64,000 nt of DNA from Alphaproteobacteria bacterium (lineage in GTDB: Bacteria > Pseudomonadota > Alphaproteobacteria > Micavibrionales > Micavibrionaceae), in NCBI GenBank assembly GCA_016699735.1, contig CP065008.1, forward strand, positions 1,674,001-1,738,000, written 5' to 3'. The position numbers and the translations under genes were made by a program. Below, in pieces: positions 50,979 to 58,724 of this stretch. Within the stretch, counting starts at the first letter, position 1. Each line of letters opens with the position of its first letter. The notes beneath the pieces are model-generated. The model saw nothing but the letters and a program-made list of their open reading frames with translations, was not told the origin of the DNA and ran no database searches.

Positions 50979-51248
50979 ATGTTATCGCAAGAGGAGTTTA
51001 TTTCGAAATTATATAGCCTAGCTTCTGAGCAAGGATACTCTGTGTATCAGAATAAAAAAGGGTTAATGGCTATAGATTTTGGACATAAACAGCTTCACGA
51101 GGGGCATCTTAAAGCGCTCTGGCCACAAATATTGCAAACTGGGGCTCAAATTTCAAAGCTTATTGAGTGCATTGCCCCAGGTAGGCCTTGTACACACAAA
51201 CCTATGAAAGAATTAATTAGTAAAATTAGCGTTGAAGAGGTTGCATAA
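50979..51248 (+). CDS. Unknown 89-residue protein, AT-rich
   Basis: A small soluble protein beginning MLSQEEFISKLYSLASEQGY, with no signal or membrane segment and two cysteines near the end (LIECIAPGRPCTH). I recognise no family. It begins two bases after the lipoprotein gene and its last base overlaps the pdhB start codon (TAATG), so it is coupled to both. The frame is open to 50943, but ATG 50979 has AGGG eight bases before it. Like its neighbour it is AT-rich compared with pdhA and pdhB. The two probably arrived together. Confidence 0.7.
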   Translation: MLSQEEFISKLYSLASEQGYSVYQNKKGLMAIDFGHKQLHEGHLKALWPQILQTGAQISKLIECIAPGRPCTHKPMKELISKISVEEVA

Positions 51249-52666
51249 TGCCCATTCAAATTCTTATGCCCGCTCTCTCCCCGACCATGACCGAAGGCAA
51301 TCTGGCCCGCTGGCTTAAGGCCGAGGGTGATAAGGTCGAAGCCGGCGAAGTCATCGCCGAAATCGAAACCGACAAGGCGACGATGGAAGTCGAGGCCGTG
51401 GACGAGGGCATTCTTGGCAAAATCCTCATCGAAGCCGGAACGCAGGGCGTCAGCGTCAACACGCCGATCGCGGTGTTGTTGGAGGAGGGAGAGAGCAAGG
51501 ACTCCATAAATCTTTCAGCCGCTGCACCCGCAGCAAAAGCGGCATCTTCAGCGGCCGTCCCCGCAGCCTCATTCTCCTCAACCGCCGACCAACCTGCAGG
51601 TGCCGATATCGCCAACCGCGACATTCTCTACGCGCAGGGCGCAATTCTTGAACCACCGCCCTTCGACGAAGCGGCTTTTGCGGACAAGAAAACCCAAACC
51701 GTCCGCGAAGCCTTGCGCGACGCGATGGCCGAGGAAATGCGCCGCGACGCCACCGTCTACCTGATGGGCGAAGAAGTCGCTGAATATCAGGGCGCTTACA
51801 AGGTGTCTCAGGGACTTCTGGACGAATTCGGCGCCAAGCGCGTCATCGACACGCCGATCACTGAACACGGCTTCGCGGGACTCGCTGTCGGCGCGGCTAT
51901 GAACGGCCTGCGCCCGATCGTCGAGTTCATGACCTGGAACTTCGGGATGCAGGCGATGGACCATATCATCAACTCCGCTGCCAAAACGCTTTACATGGCG
52001 GGCGGCAAGCTCGGCTGCCCCATCGTCTTCCGCGGTCCGAACGGCGCGGCAGCAAGAGTAGGCGCACAACACTCGCAATGTTTCGCCAGCTGGTACGCTC
52101 ACATTCCCGGCCTCAAGGTCGTTGCCCCGTGGTCCGGCGCCGATGCAAAAGGCCTGCTGAAAGCCGCCATCCGCGACCCTAACCCAGTCGTCTTCCTGGA
52201 AAACGAAATTCTCTACGGCCAGAGCCACGAAGTTCCGGTCTCGGAGGATTTTGTCATTCCTCTGGGCCGTGCCAAGATTGAACGTGCAGGCAAGGACGTA
52301 ACGATTGTCGCTTTCTCGATTATGGTCGGAAAAGCGTTGGAAGCCGCAAAAAAACTCGCTGCCGAAGGAATCGACGCGGAAGTCATAAACCTCCGCACCA
52401 TCCGCCCGCTCGATCGTCACACGATCCTCGAAAGCGTCAAGAAAACCAATCGGATCGTCTGCGTGGAGGAGGGCTGGCCTTATGCCGGAATCGGCTCCGA
52501 AATCGCCGCGCTCTGCGGGGAACACGCCTTCGACTTCCTCGATGCACCCGTCACCCGTGTCTGCGCGGCGGACGTGCCCCTGCCATACGCCGCTAATCTT
52601 GAGGCGCTGGCCCTGCCACAAATCGACGAGATCGTCCATGCGGCGAAAAAAGTATGCTATAGATAA
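51248..52666 (+). CDS. pdhB: Pyruvate dehydrogenase E1 component, beta subunit with N-terminal lipoyl domain
   Basis: E1 beta completes the E1 active site. The 472 residues open with a lipoyl domain (about 1-80; MPALSPTMTEGNLARWL and the lipoyl lysine in ETDKATME), a linker rich in alanine (about 85-125), then the transketolase-like domain (about 140-470). That domain includes VREALRDAMAEEMRRD, EEVAEYQGAYKVSQGLL, DTPITEHGFAGLAVGAA and FRGPNGAAARVGAQHSQ. A lipoyl domain on E1 beta is characteristic of alphaproteobacteria. It is nearly identical in one stretch to the lipoyl domain of pdhC (see repeat). Overlaps the preceding small gene by one base. Confidence 0.97.
   Translation: MPIQILMPALSPTMTEGNLARWLKAEGDKVEAGEVIAEIETDKATMEVEAVDEGILGKILIEAGTQGVSVNTPIAVLLEEGESKDSINLSAAAPAAKAASSAAVPAASFSSTADQPAGADIANRDILYAQGAILEPPPFDEAAFADKKTQTVREALRDAMAEEMRRDATVYLMGEEVAEYQGAYKVSQGLLDEFGAKRVIDTPITEHGFAGLAVGAAMNGLRPIVEFMTWNFGMQAMDHIINSAAKTLYMAGGKLGCPIVFRGPNGAAARVGAQHSQCFASWYAHIPGLKVVAPWSGADAKGLLKAAIRDPNPVVFLENEILYGQSHEVPVSEDFVIPLGRAKIERAGKDVTIVAFSIMVGKALEAAKKLAAEGIDAEVINLRTIRPLDRHTILESVKKTNRIVCVEEGWPYAGIGSEIAALCGEHAFDFLDAPVTRVCAADVPLPYAANLEALALPQIDEIVHAAKKVCYR
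51351..51387 (+). repeat. 37-bp exact repeat, copy in pdhB lipoyl domain
   Basis: This stretch encodes the lipoyl-lysine region (IAEIETDKATM) and is identical at the DNA level to 53273-53309 in pdhC, 1.9 kb away. Flanking sequence of the two lipoyl domains is also similar but not identical. Confidence 0.85.
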
Positions 52667-52696
52667 ACCTCCATCACTCAAGAGGAGAGGACTCAA

Positions 52697-53179
52697 ATGA
52701 AACACACACGCCTGTTTATCTTATCTCTGGCCGTCATGGCTTTTCCCGTATCCGCACACGCCGAAGAGGCAAGCGCGGTTCTAAAAACAACGGATATGGT
52801 CGTCCCCGCACCGGCAGGCCAAAACTGCAAGCTTGTGGAGACCGTTCAATTCGGCGTCAACTTCAACAACGTCAATGTCGATCCGAAGACGGCCAAAACC
52901 TATATGGATGAGAAAATTACCGAACTTCGCGCTCTGGCCGCCGATCTTGGTATAGAAAAACTGGAAATCCAGAACCTGAATTACAGTGTATATAACAACA
53001 ACTATAACTACGGTGGCTGCGGAGCCGCGCCTGCGCCTGCCACGCCTGTCGTTCAACTCAACGGCAACGTCTCCTTTATCGTCGAAGACTCGGCCAAGGG
53101 AACAGCCCTGATGGAGAAGGCGGGCGAAAAGGGCTACAACGTCAACTTTAACCTCAACGCGTACCGTCAATGCCAATAA
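52697..53179 (+). CDS. Exported protein, possibly SIMPL-like (DUF541), between pdhB and pdhC
   Basis: A 160-residue protein with a signal peptide (MKHTRLFILSLAVMAFPVSAHA, cut near residue 22) and a mature domain. That domain consists of paired strands around FGVNFNNVNVD and a helix KTAKTYMDEKITELRALAADLGI, a tyrosine- and asparagine-rich loop, and a second strand-helix unit ending in NVNFNLNAYRQCQ. The strand-helix pattern and helix content resemble SIMPL (DUF541) domains, but I cannot confirm this. Its last ten bases overlap pdhC, so it is translated together with it. AAGAGGAGAGG precedes the ATG. Probably periplasmic; role in or near pyruvate dehydrogenase unknown. Confidence 0.75.
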   Translation: MKHTRLFILSLAVMAFPVSAHAEEASAVLKTTDMVVPAPAGQNCKLVETVQFGVNFNNVNVDPKTAKTYMDEKITELRALAADLGIEKLEIQNLNYSVYNNNYNYGGCGAAPAPATPVVQLNGNVSFIVEDSAKGTALMEKAGEKGYNVNFNLNAYRQCQ

Positions 53180-54423
53180 ATGTAACGATGCCGGCGCTTT
53201 CGCCGACCATGACCGAAGGAACCCTCTCGCGCTGGCTCAAGGCCGAAGGAGACACAATCAAAGCCGGAGATATCATCGCCGAAATCGAAACCGACAAGGC
53301 GACGATGGAGGTTGAAGCCGTCGATGAGGGCGTTCTCGGCAAAATCGTAATCAAGGCGGGAACGGAACACGTTCCCGTCAATGCGGTCATTGCTGTTCTG
53401 CTGGAGGAAGGCGAAAGCGCCTCCGCAATTTCTGCGCCCACTCCAGCGGCAGCCCCGGCTGCACCAAAACCTCAGGTCCAGCAACCCCAACAGACGGTAC
53501 CCGCTCAGGCGGCGACCGCGCCTGTATCTTCCGCGGGCACACAACGCCTCTCTGCCAGCCCTCTGGCGCGACGATTGGCTGGAGAGCAGGGGATTGATCT
53601 CAAATCCGTAAAAGGCAGTGGCCCACATGGCAGAATCGTCAAATCCGATATCGAAAAGGCGAAATCAGCGCCCAAAGCTGCTCCCGCGAAAGCCGCGCCC
53701 GCAATCGAAGGCGAATATGAAATCAACGCCTACGGCATGGCTTTCCGCCGTATTCCCAACAACAATATCAAAAAGATTACCGCCAAACGCCTCAGCGAAT
53801 CCAAACAGACGGTCCCGCATTTTTACCTGACCATAGACTGCCAACTCGATGCGCTCATGGCCGCAAGGCAGGCGATCAACGATCAGGCCGACGGAGCCTT
53901 CAAGCTCTCCGTGAATGATTTCCTCGTGAAGGCTGCGGCTATGGCTCTTAAGGCATACCCGCCCGCGAATGTCTCGTGGAATGAAGATGCCGTTCATCAA
54001 TATCTAAAAGCGGATATATCCGTAGCTGTAGCCACACCGAATGGCCTGATAACACCCATCGTAAGAAACGCAGAAGACAAGGGGCTGAAGCAAATTTCCG
54101 AAGAGGTCAAAGACCTCGCCAAACGCGCCCGCGACGGAAAGCTCAAACCCGAAGAGTTTCAGGGCGGCTCCTTCACCATCTCGAATCTGGGTATGTTCGG
54201 TGTCCGCGAATTCGGCGCCATCATCAACCCGCCGCAGGCCTGCATACTTGCCATTGGCGCAGGCGAACAGCGCCCAATCGTCGAAAAGGGCAAGATCGAA
54301 ATCCGCACGATGATGAGTTGCACCCTCTCCGTGGATCACCGTTCGGTTGATGGCGCAACCGGGGCAGAATACCTGCAGGTCTTCAAAAAATTCGTCGAAA
54401 ACCCCGTCAGTATGCTTTTGTAA
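53170..54423 (+). CDS. pdhC: Pyruvate dehydrogenase E2, dihydrolipoamide acetyltransferase
   Basis: Core of the pyruvate dehydrogenase complex, transferring acetyl groups to CoA. The 417 residues have one lipoyl domain (about 1-80; lipoyl lysine in ETDKATME), an Ala/Pro-rich linker and a peripheral subunit-binding domain (about 117-155; ASPLARRLAGEQGIDLKSVK). The catalytic domain (about 190-417) ends in the active-site motif DHRSVDGATGAEYL with histidine and aspartate. It starts inside the preceding exported-protein gene. A short lipoprotein gene follows after 18 bases. Confidence 0.97.
   Translation: MPINVTMPALSPTMTEGTLSRWLKAEGDTIKAGDIIAEIETDKATMEVEAVDEGVLGKIVIKAGTEHVPVNAVIAVLLEEGESASAISAPTPAAAPAAPKPQVQQPQQTVPAQAATAPVSSAGTQRLSASPLARRLAGEQGIDLKSVKGSGPHGRIVKSDIEKAKSAPKAAPAKAAPAIEGEYEINAYGMAFRRIPNNNIKKITAKRLSESKQTVPHFYLTIDCQLDALMAARQAINDQADGAFKLSVNDFLVKAAAMALKAYPPANVSWNEDAVHQYLKADISVAVATPNGLITPIVRNAEDKGLKQISEEVKDLAKRARDGKLKPEEFQGGSFTISNLGMFGVREFGAIINPPQACILAIGAGEQRPIVEKGKIEIRTMMSCTLSVDHRSVDGATGAEYLQVFKKFVENPVSMLL
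53273..53309 (+). repeat. 37-bp exact repeat, copy in pdhC lipoyl domain
   Basis: Identical to 51351-51387 in pdhB and encodes the same lipoyl-attachment region. Direct orientation; recombination between copies would delete 1.9 kb, including most of pdhB. Confidence 0.85.
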
Positions 54424-54441
54424 CTGAAAAGGATGATCCTC

Positions 54442-54627
54442 ATGAAAAAATCGCTGTCCCTTATGGCTGTTCTCCTGATGGGCCTCTCGCTGACAGCGTG
54501 TAAAACCACAGTCAATACCAACGATACCGATGTAAAAGTTAAGGGCCACGGCGTCGAAGTCGAGATCGACAACGACGGCAAGGGCGATTTCTGTCCGCCC
54601 GGACAGGCGAAAAAGGGCAACTGCTGA
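54442..54627 (+). CDS. Small lipoprotein with C-terminal CPPGQAKKGNC motif
   Basis: A 61-residue lipoprotein: a signal sequence with lipobox LTAC (Cys20), a threonine/asparagine/valine-rich segment (VKVKGHGVEVEIDNDGKGD), and a terminal CPPGQAKKGNC. That motif with its two cysteines occurs at the end of several small proteobacterial envelope proteins; no function is assigned. AAAGGA lies nine bases before ATG 54442; ATG 54433 is an in-frame alternative. It sits between pdhC and the SLOG gene in the same transcription unit. Confidence 0.78.
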   Translation: MKKSLSLMAVLLMGLSLTACKTTVNTNDTDVKVKGHGVEVEIDNDGKGDFCPPGQAKKGNC

Positions 54628-54656
54628 AACCCCCGCAACACGGAAAAGGGAATAGA

Positions 54657-55202
54657 ATGCTCGATAAAAGGCCGATCATCGGTGTGATGGGCTCTCATGA
54701 TGAAACATGGGAGGAATACGCACAGCCGCTCGGCCGTATGATCGCACAGCACGATTATCACCTTTTGACCGGAGCAGGAGCCGGTGTGATGACGGCTGTC
54801 TCCAAATCCTTCTGCGAACAGCAGGATAGGGCGGGCTTAAGCATCGGCGTCGTGCCGACAGTTCAGTACAGCGGAGAATTTGTCCCCCGGGAACAATATC
54901 CAAACCCCTATATCGAAATTCCGATTCTGACGCCTCTTGATATCAAGGCACAGAACGACAAAACGCCCTTCAGCCGCAACTATGTGAACGTCATGACCAG
55001 CCACGCCATCATCGCTCTTCCGGGTGCCCACGGCACTCAGAATGAAGTCTCTCTGGCTATACAGTTTAAAAAGCCGCTGATCCTCTTTGGACCGGAGGAA
55101 TCCTTTAGTAAATTCCCCAGCCAGCCCATAAGAACGCAGGACATAGACGAGGTCAGGGAGTTTCTTGAAAAGGCAGTCGCCAAGCTTCATCTGGATGAAT
55201 AA
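54657..55202 (+). CDS. SLOG-fold (LOG/MoCo-carrier-like) nucleotide-binding protein
   Basis: A 181-residue Rossmann-like protein of the SLOG superfamily, which binds nucleotides or nucleotide-derived ligands. Seen: IIGVMGSHDETW at the start, the glycine-rich LLTGAGAGVMTAVSKSF (about residues 37-53), and LPGAHGTQNEVSLAIQFKKPLILFG (about 121-145), the second glycine-rich site. The LOG catalytic PGGxGTxxE is altered to PGAHGTQNE but keeps the glutamate. Cytokinin-riboside hydrolase activity is therefore possible but unproven. AAAGGG precedes the ATG. The gene is between pdhC and lpd and separated from lpd by 20 bases. Confidence 0.8.
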   Translation: MLDKRPIIGVMGSHDETWEEYAQPLGRMIAQHDYHLLTGAGAGVMTAVSKSFCEQQDRAGLSIGVVPTVQYSGEFVPREQYPNPYIEIPILTPLDIKAQNDKTPFSRNYVNVMTSHAIIALPGAHGTQNEVSLAIQFKKPLILFGPEESFSKFPSQPIRTQDIDEVREFLEKAVAKLHLDE

Positions 55203-55222
55203 TTTTTTAAAGGAAAATAATA

Positions 55223-56626
55223 ATGAGTACGGATAAAAATTCAGATTTGATCGTCATAGGCGGCGGGCCAGGCGGGTATGTCGCCGCTATACGCGCCGCG
55301 CAACTCGGCATGAAGGTCACCCTTGTTGAAGGGCAGCATCTGGGCGGCATTTGCCTGAACTGGGGCTGTATCCCGACCAAGGCGCTCCTGCGGAGCAGCG
55401 AAATTCATCATTTGCTGCACAATCTCGATCAGTTTGGCTTCACCGCCAAGGATATAGCGTTTGATATAAAGAAAGTCGTCGCCCGCTCCCGTGGAGTCGC
55501 CGGACAGCTTTCCAAGGGCGTTCAGCATCTTCTTAAGAAGAACAAGGTAACTGTCATTGACGGCTGGGGAAAACTGGCGGGGCAGGGGAAAGTTGTCGTT
55601 GAGAAGGACGGTAAAAAAATCGACGAGCGTTCAGCCAAACACATTATCATCGCCACAGGAGCCAGAGCGCGTGTTCTGCCCGGTTTAGAGCCGGACGGGA
55701 AACTCGTCTGGACCTACAAGGAAGCCATGGTTCCCGAGAAAATGCCGAAATCCTTATTGGTTGTTGGCTCCGGCGCCATAGGGATAGAGTTCGCCAGCTT
55801 CTACCGCTTCATGGGGGCCGAAGTGACAGTCGTTGAGGTTCTGGACCGCATCCTTCCGGTTGAAGACGAAGAGATTTCTGCCTTCGCCCACAAGGCCTTC
55901 GAAAAGCAGGGCATGAAAATCCTGACCGGAGCTAAGGTCACAAAACTCGAAAAATCAAAAACAAATGTAAAAGCCACAGTCGAGACATCAAAAGGCAAGC
56001 AGGAAATCACCGTCGATAATGTCATCATGGCGGTGGGTGTCGTCGGAAACACCGAAAATATCGGCCTTGAAAAAACCAAGGTAAAAGTAGATCGGGGACA
56101 CATCGTCACCAACGAATGGCTGTCCACCGACGAACCGGGAGTCTACGCCATCGGCGACGTAACGGGTCCGCCCTGGCTGGCGCACAAAGCCAGTCACGAA
56201 GGCGTCATCTGCGTCGAAAAGATTGCAGGGGTAAAGGATGTTCACCCGCTGATCAAATCCAACATCCCCGGATGCACCTATTGCACCCCTCAAATCGCTT
56301 CCGTCGGCCTTACCGAGAAGGCCGCAAAAGAAAAAGGTTACAAGCTCAAGGTTGGCCGCTTCCCCTTCATGGGCAATGGCAAAGCGATTGCGCTGGGTGA
56401 GCCGGAAGGGTTGGTCAAAACCATCTTTGATGAAAAAACAGGCGAACTGCTCGGCGCCCATATGATCGGCGCAGAAGTCACTGAAATGATACAAGGGTAC
56501 GGAATCGCCAAAACCTTGGAAACCACAGAAGCGGAATTGATGCACACCATCTTCCCGCACCCGACGCTCTCGGAAATGATGCACGAAAGCGTCCTCAACG
56601 CATTTGGAAAGGCGATCCATTTTTGA
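55223..56626 (+). CDS. lpd: Dihydrolipoamide dehydrogenase (E3)
   Basis: Reoxidises the dihydrolipoyl groups of E2 with FAD and NAD. The 467 residues have the FAD-binding VIGGGPGGYVAAIRAAQLG, redox-active disulphide GGICLNWGCIPTKALL, NAD-binding VVGSGAIGIEFASFYRFMGAEVT, YAIGDVTGPPWLAHKASHEG and the C-terminal active-site histidine in HTIFPHPTLSEMMHE. AAAGGAAAA lies before the ATG. Position at the end of the E1-E2-E3 set supports its use in pyruvate dehydrogenase. Confidence 0.98.
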   Translation: MSTDKNSDLIVIGGGPGGYVAAIRAAQLGMKVTLVEGQHLGGICLNWGCIPTKALLRSSEIHHLLHNLDQFGFTAKDIAFDIKKVVARSRGVAGQLSKGVQHLLKKNKVTVIDGWGKLAGQGKVVVEKDGKKIDERSAKHIIIATGARARVLPGLEPDGKLVWTYKEAMVPEKMPKSLLVVGSGAIGIEFASFYRFMGAEVTVVEVLDRILPVEDEEISAFAHKAFEKQGMKILTGAKVTKLEKSKTNVKATVETSKGKQEITVDNVIMAVGVVGNTENIGLEKTKVKVDRGHIVTNEWLSTDEPGVYAIGDVTGPPWLAHKASHEGVICVEKIAGVKDVHPLIKSNIPGCTYCTPQIASVGLTEKAAKEKGYKLKVGRFPFMGNGKAIALGEPEGLVKTIFDEKTGELLGAHMIGAEVTEMIQGYGIAKTLETTEAELMHTIFPHPTLSEMMHESVLNAFGKAIHF

Positions 56627-57219
56627 TGACACCTACAAGGAGAAAACATCTGTTAAAGCTGGTATACAGCCTCTTAATTTTGACGTTGGTACCTGCGACT
56701 TCATGGGGTCAGCAGCCTTCAACGGCTGAAGCGAAAACCCTGACGGAAAAGTTGGTGCTCGATTATCTGGACAAAATGGCCGACCTTTACACTTTCGAAA
56801 AACCGGATATTGAGAAACTATTGACTTACGCCCGCGAACACATCTCTGAAAACGCAAAATTTTCTATTGAAAACCACGTCAATGAGCTTGTTGATCCGGT
56901 TTTCGAAAAATACAACTACGAGCAGATTATAAAAAAAATAGAGGAAAACTACGTTAAGGCCTATAACACGCAAACCAAATACAAGATGGAAAGCTTGAGC
57001 GTGTCTGAGACCGGAACGACCGCCGAGGTCAAATACCACGTCTGGATGAGCACCGCCTACGCCAGCGAGGAACCAAAAACAGGCCGCAAGGCTGAAATAA
57101 GGGTAAAGACATATTCTTTATGCACCGAACAGGTGGAAATAAACGAGACCATTCTCAAGGTTTTGGAAAGCAACTGTGTTCAGGACATCATTATTGCCAA
57201 GCCTGTATTTTTGGAATAA
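56626..57219 (+). CDS. Exported protein of unknown function between lpd and lipA
   Basis: A 197-residue protein with an N-terminal signal (MTPTRRKHLLKLVYSLLILTL and a likely cut near SWG at about 28), a helical first half (LTEKLVLDYLDKMADLYTFE and following) and a beta-rich second half (KYKMESLSVSETGTTAEVKY, then KAEIRVKTYSLCTEQVEI). It has two cysteines in the second half. The layout is reminiscent of NTF2/SnoaL-like folds, but I cannot assign a family. The ATG overlaps the lpd stop (TGATG), so it is coupled to lpd; the frame also allows TTG 56623. Confidence 0.72.
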   Translation: MTPTRRKHLLKLVYSLLILTLVPATSWGQQPSTAEAKTLTEKLVLDYLDKMADLYTFEKPDIEKLLTYAREHISENAKFSIENHVNELVDPVFEKYNYEQIIKKIEENYVKAYNTQTKYKMESLSVSETGTTAEVKYHVWMSTAYASEEPKTGRKAEIRVKTYSLCTEQVEINETILKVLESNCVQDIIIAKPVFLE

Positions 57220-57249
57220 GAGTATCGGCACAAAAGGATTATAGAAAAT

Positions 57250-58218
57250 ATGACGTACAATCCTGAATTGTTGGATAAGGCCAAGCGCCATCCGGAAAAG
57301 CAGAAAAACCCTGACCGTCCGACTGGCCGTAAGCCGGAATGGATCCGCGTTCCCGCGCCGCAGGGCAAGCTCTACAAGGAAACCCTCGATATCGTCCGTC
57401 AGAATAAGCTGACGACCGTTTGTGAAGAGGCGGGATGCCCCAATATCGGCGAGTGCTGGCAGAAAAAGCACGCGACGTTTATGATTATGGGGGAAATCTG
57501 CACCCGCGCCTGCGCCTTCTGCAACGTGGCAACAGGCAAGCCGGAGGCACTCGACAAGCTCGAACCTTTGCGCGTGGGCGTTGCCGTCAAGCAGATGAGC
57601 CTCAGCCATGTGGTGATTACGTCCGTGGACAGGGATGATCTGGAAGATAGCGGCGCGGATCATTTCGCCAAGACCATTATGGCGATCCGCATGAAAAGTC
57701 CGGAGACGACCGTTGAAATCCTTCCCGGTGATTTTCGCGGCTGCATGGACTCTCTCGACCACGTCATCCGCGCCAAACCGGACGTCTTCAACCATAACCT
57801 TGAAACCGTTCCCAGACTTTACCCGACCATCCGCCCGGGTGCCCGCTACTTCCGTTCTTTGCGCCTCCTCCAGAGGGTCAAGGAACTTGATCCTTCGCAG
57901 TTTACCAAATCCGGCCTGATGGTCGGTTTGGGCGAAACGAAGGAGGAAGTCGCGCAGGTCATGGACGATATGCGCGCCGCCGACATTGATTTTATTACGA
58001 TCGGCCAGTATCTCCAGCCAACGCCCAAACACGCACCCCTTGATCGCTTCTGGACCCCTGAGGAATTCGAGCAACTCACACGCATGGCCAAGGCCAAGGG
58101 GTTTCTGATGGTTTCAGCCTCCCCCCTCACACGCTCATCTCATCACGCGGGCGACGACTTCCTGAAGCTTAAGACGGCAAGAGAAACAAAACTCTCTGGC
58201 TCAAAAGCGGCAGAATAA
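57250..58218 (+). CDS. lipA: Lipoyl synthase
   Basis: Radical SAM enzyme inserting two sulphurs into protein-bound octanoate to make lipoate, the cofactor of the E1-beta and E2 lipoyl domains encoded upstream. The auxiliary cluster motif CEEAGCPNIGECW and the radical SAM motif CTRACAFCNVATG are present, together with HNLETVPRLYPTIRPGA, LMVGLGETKEEV and the C-terminal RSSHHAGDDF with its conserved serine. The length of 322 is normal. AAAAGGA lies before the ATG. This is a strong functional link to the pdh genes. Confidence 0.98.
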   Translation: MTYNPELLDKAKRHPEKQKNPDRPTGRKPEWIRVPAPQGKLYKETLDIVRQNKLTTVCEEAGCPNIGECWQKKHATFMIMGEICTRACAFCNVATGKPEALDKLEPLRVGVAVKQMSLSHVVITSVDRDDLEDSGADHFAKTIMAIRMKSPETTVEILPGDFRGCMDSLDHVIRAKPDVFNHNLETVPRLYPTIRPGARYFRSLRLLQRVKELDPSQFTKSGLMVGLGETKEEVAQVMDDMRAADIDFITIGQYLQPTPKHAPLDRFWTPEEFEQLTRMAKAKGFLMVSASPLTRSSHHAGDDFLKLKTARETKLSGSKAAE

Positions 58219-58232
58219 TCCGTAAAACGGGT

Positions 58233-58724
58233 ATGACCAAACACGTCGAAAAACGCAATCTTCCTTACACGCCCGAGCAACTCTTCACCCTCGTTGCCGA
58301 GGTCGATAAATATCAGGATTTTCTGCCGTGGTGCCAAAGCAGCATCATTAAACGCCGCGAAGATAATGTCTTTTATGCCGATCTTGTCATAGGATACAAA
58401 AGGATCCGTGAAAAGTTTGGCTCAAAGGTCACTTTGAATGAACCCCACCGCATAGATGTTGAGTATCTCTCAGGCCCGATGAAATATCTAAAAAACCACT
58501 GGCAATTCCTCCGCGAACAGGACGGCTCCTGTACAATCGACTTTTACGTCGATTTTGAATTCAAAAACATCATCCTTCAGAACCTCATGGGTGTCTTTTT
58601 CAATGAATTGATCCGAAGAATGGTTTCCGCCTTCGAGCAAAGGGCAAAGCAGGTCTATGGTGAAAACGGCTTATTGAGAGTTACGCCAGTTGAACGGGAC
58701 TCAGCGCCTCAATCAAAAGCCTGA
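58233..58724 (+). CDS. Coq10/RatA-type START-like ubiquinone-binding protein
   Basis: A 163-residue polyketide-cyclase/START fold protein. In mitochondria the homologue COQ10 binds coenzyme Q; in Escherichia coli the homologue was named RatA. Seen: KRNLPYTPEQLFTLVAEVDKYQDFLPWCQSS, then ADLVIGYKRIREKFGSKV and VDFEFKNIILQNLMG. No signal peptide. It starts 14 bases after lipA. The last 44 bases overlap the end of cinA on the other strand. lipA followed by coq10 and cinA is a usual alphaproteobacterial order. Confidence 0.9.
   Translation: MTKHVEKRNLPYTPEQLFTLVAEVDKYQDFLPWCQSSIIKRREDNVFYADLVIGYKRIREKFGSKVTLNEPHRIDVEYLSGPMKYLKNHWQFLREQDGSCTIDFYVDFEFKNIILQNLMGVFFNELIRRMVSAFEQRAKQVYGENGLLRVTPVERDSAPQSKA

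Noticed and set aside
51578..52705. A 375-codon open frame on the minus strand opposite pdhB
   Set aside because: pdhB is unmistakable on the plus strand; the antisense product shows no family features.
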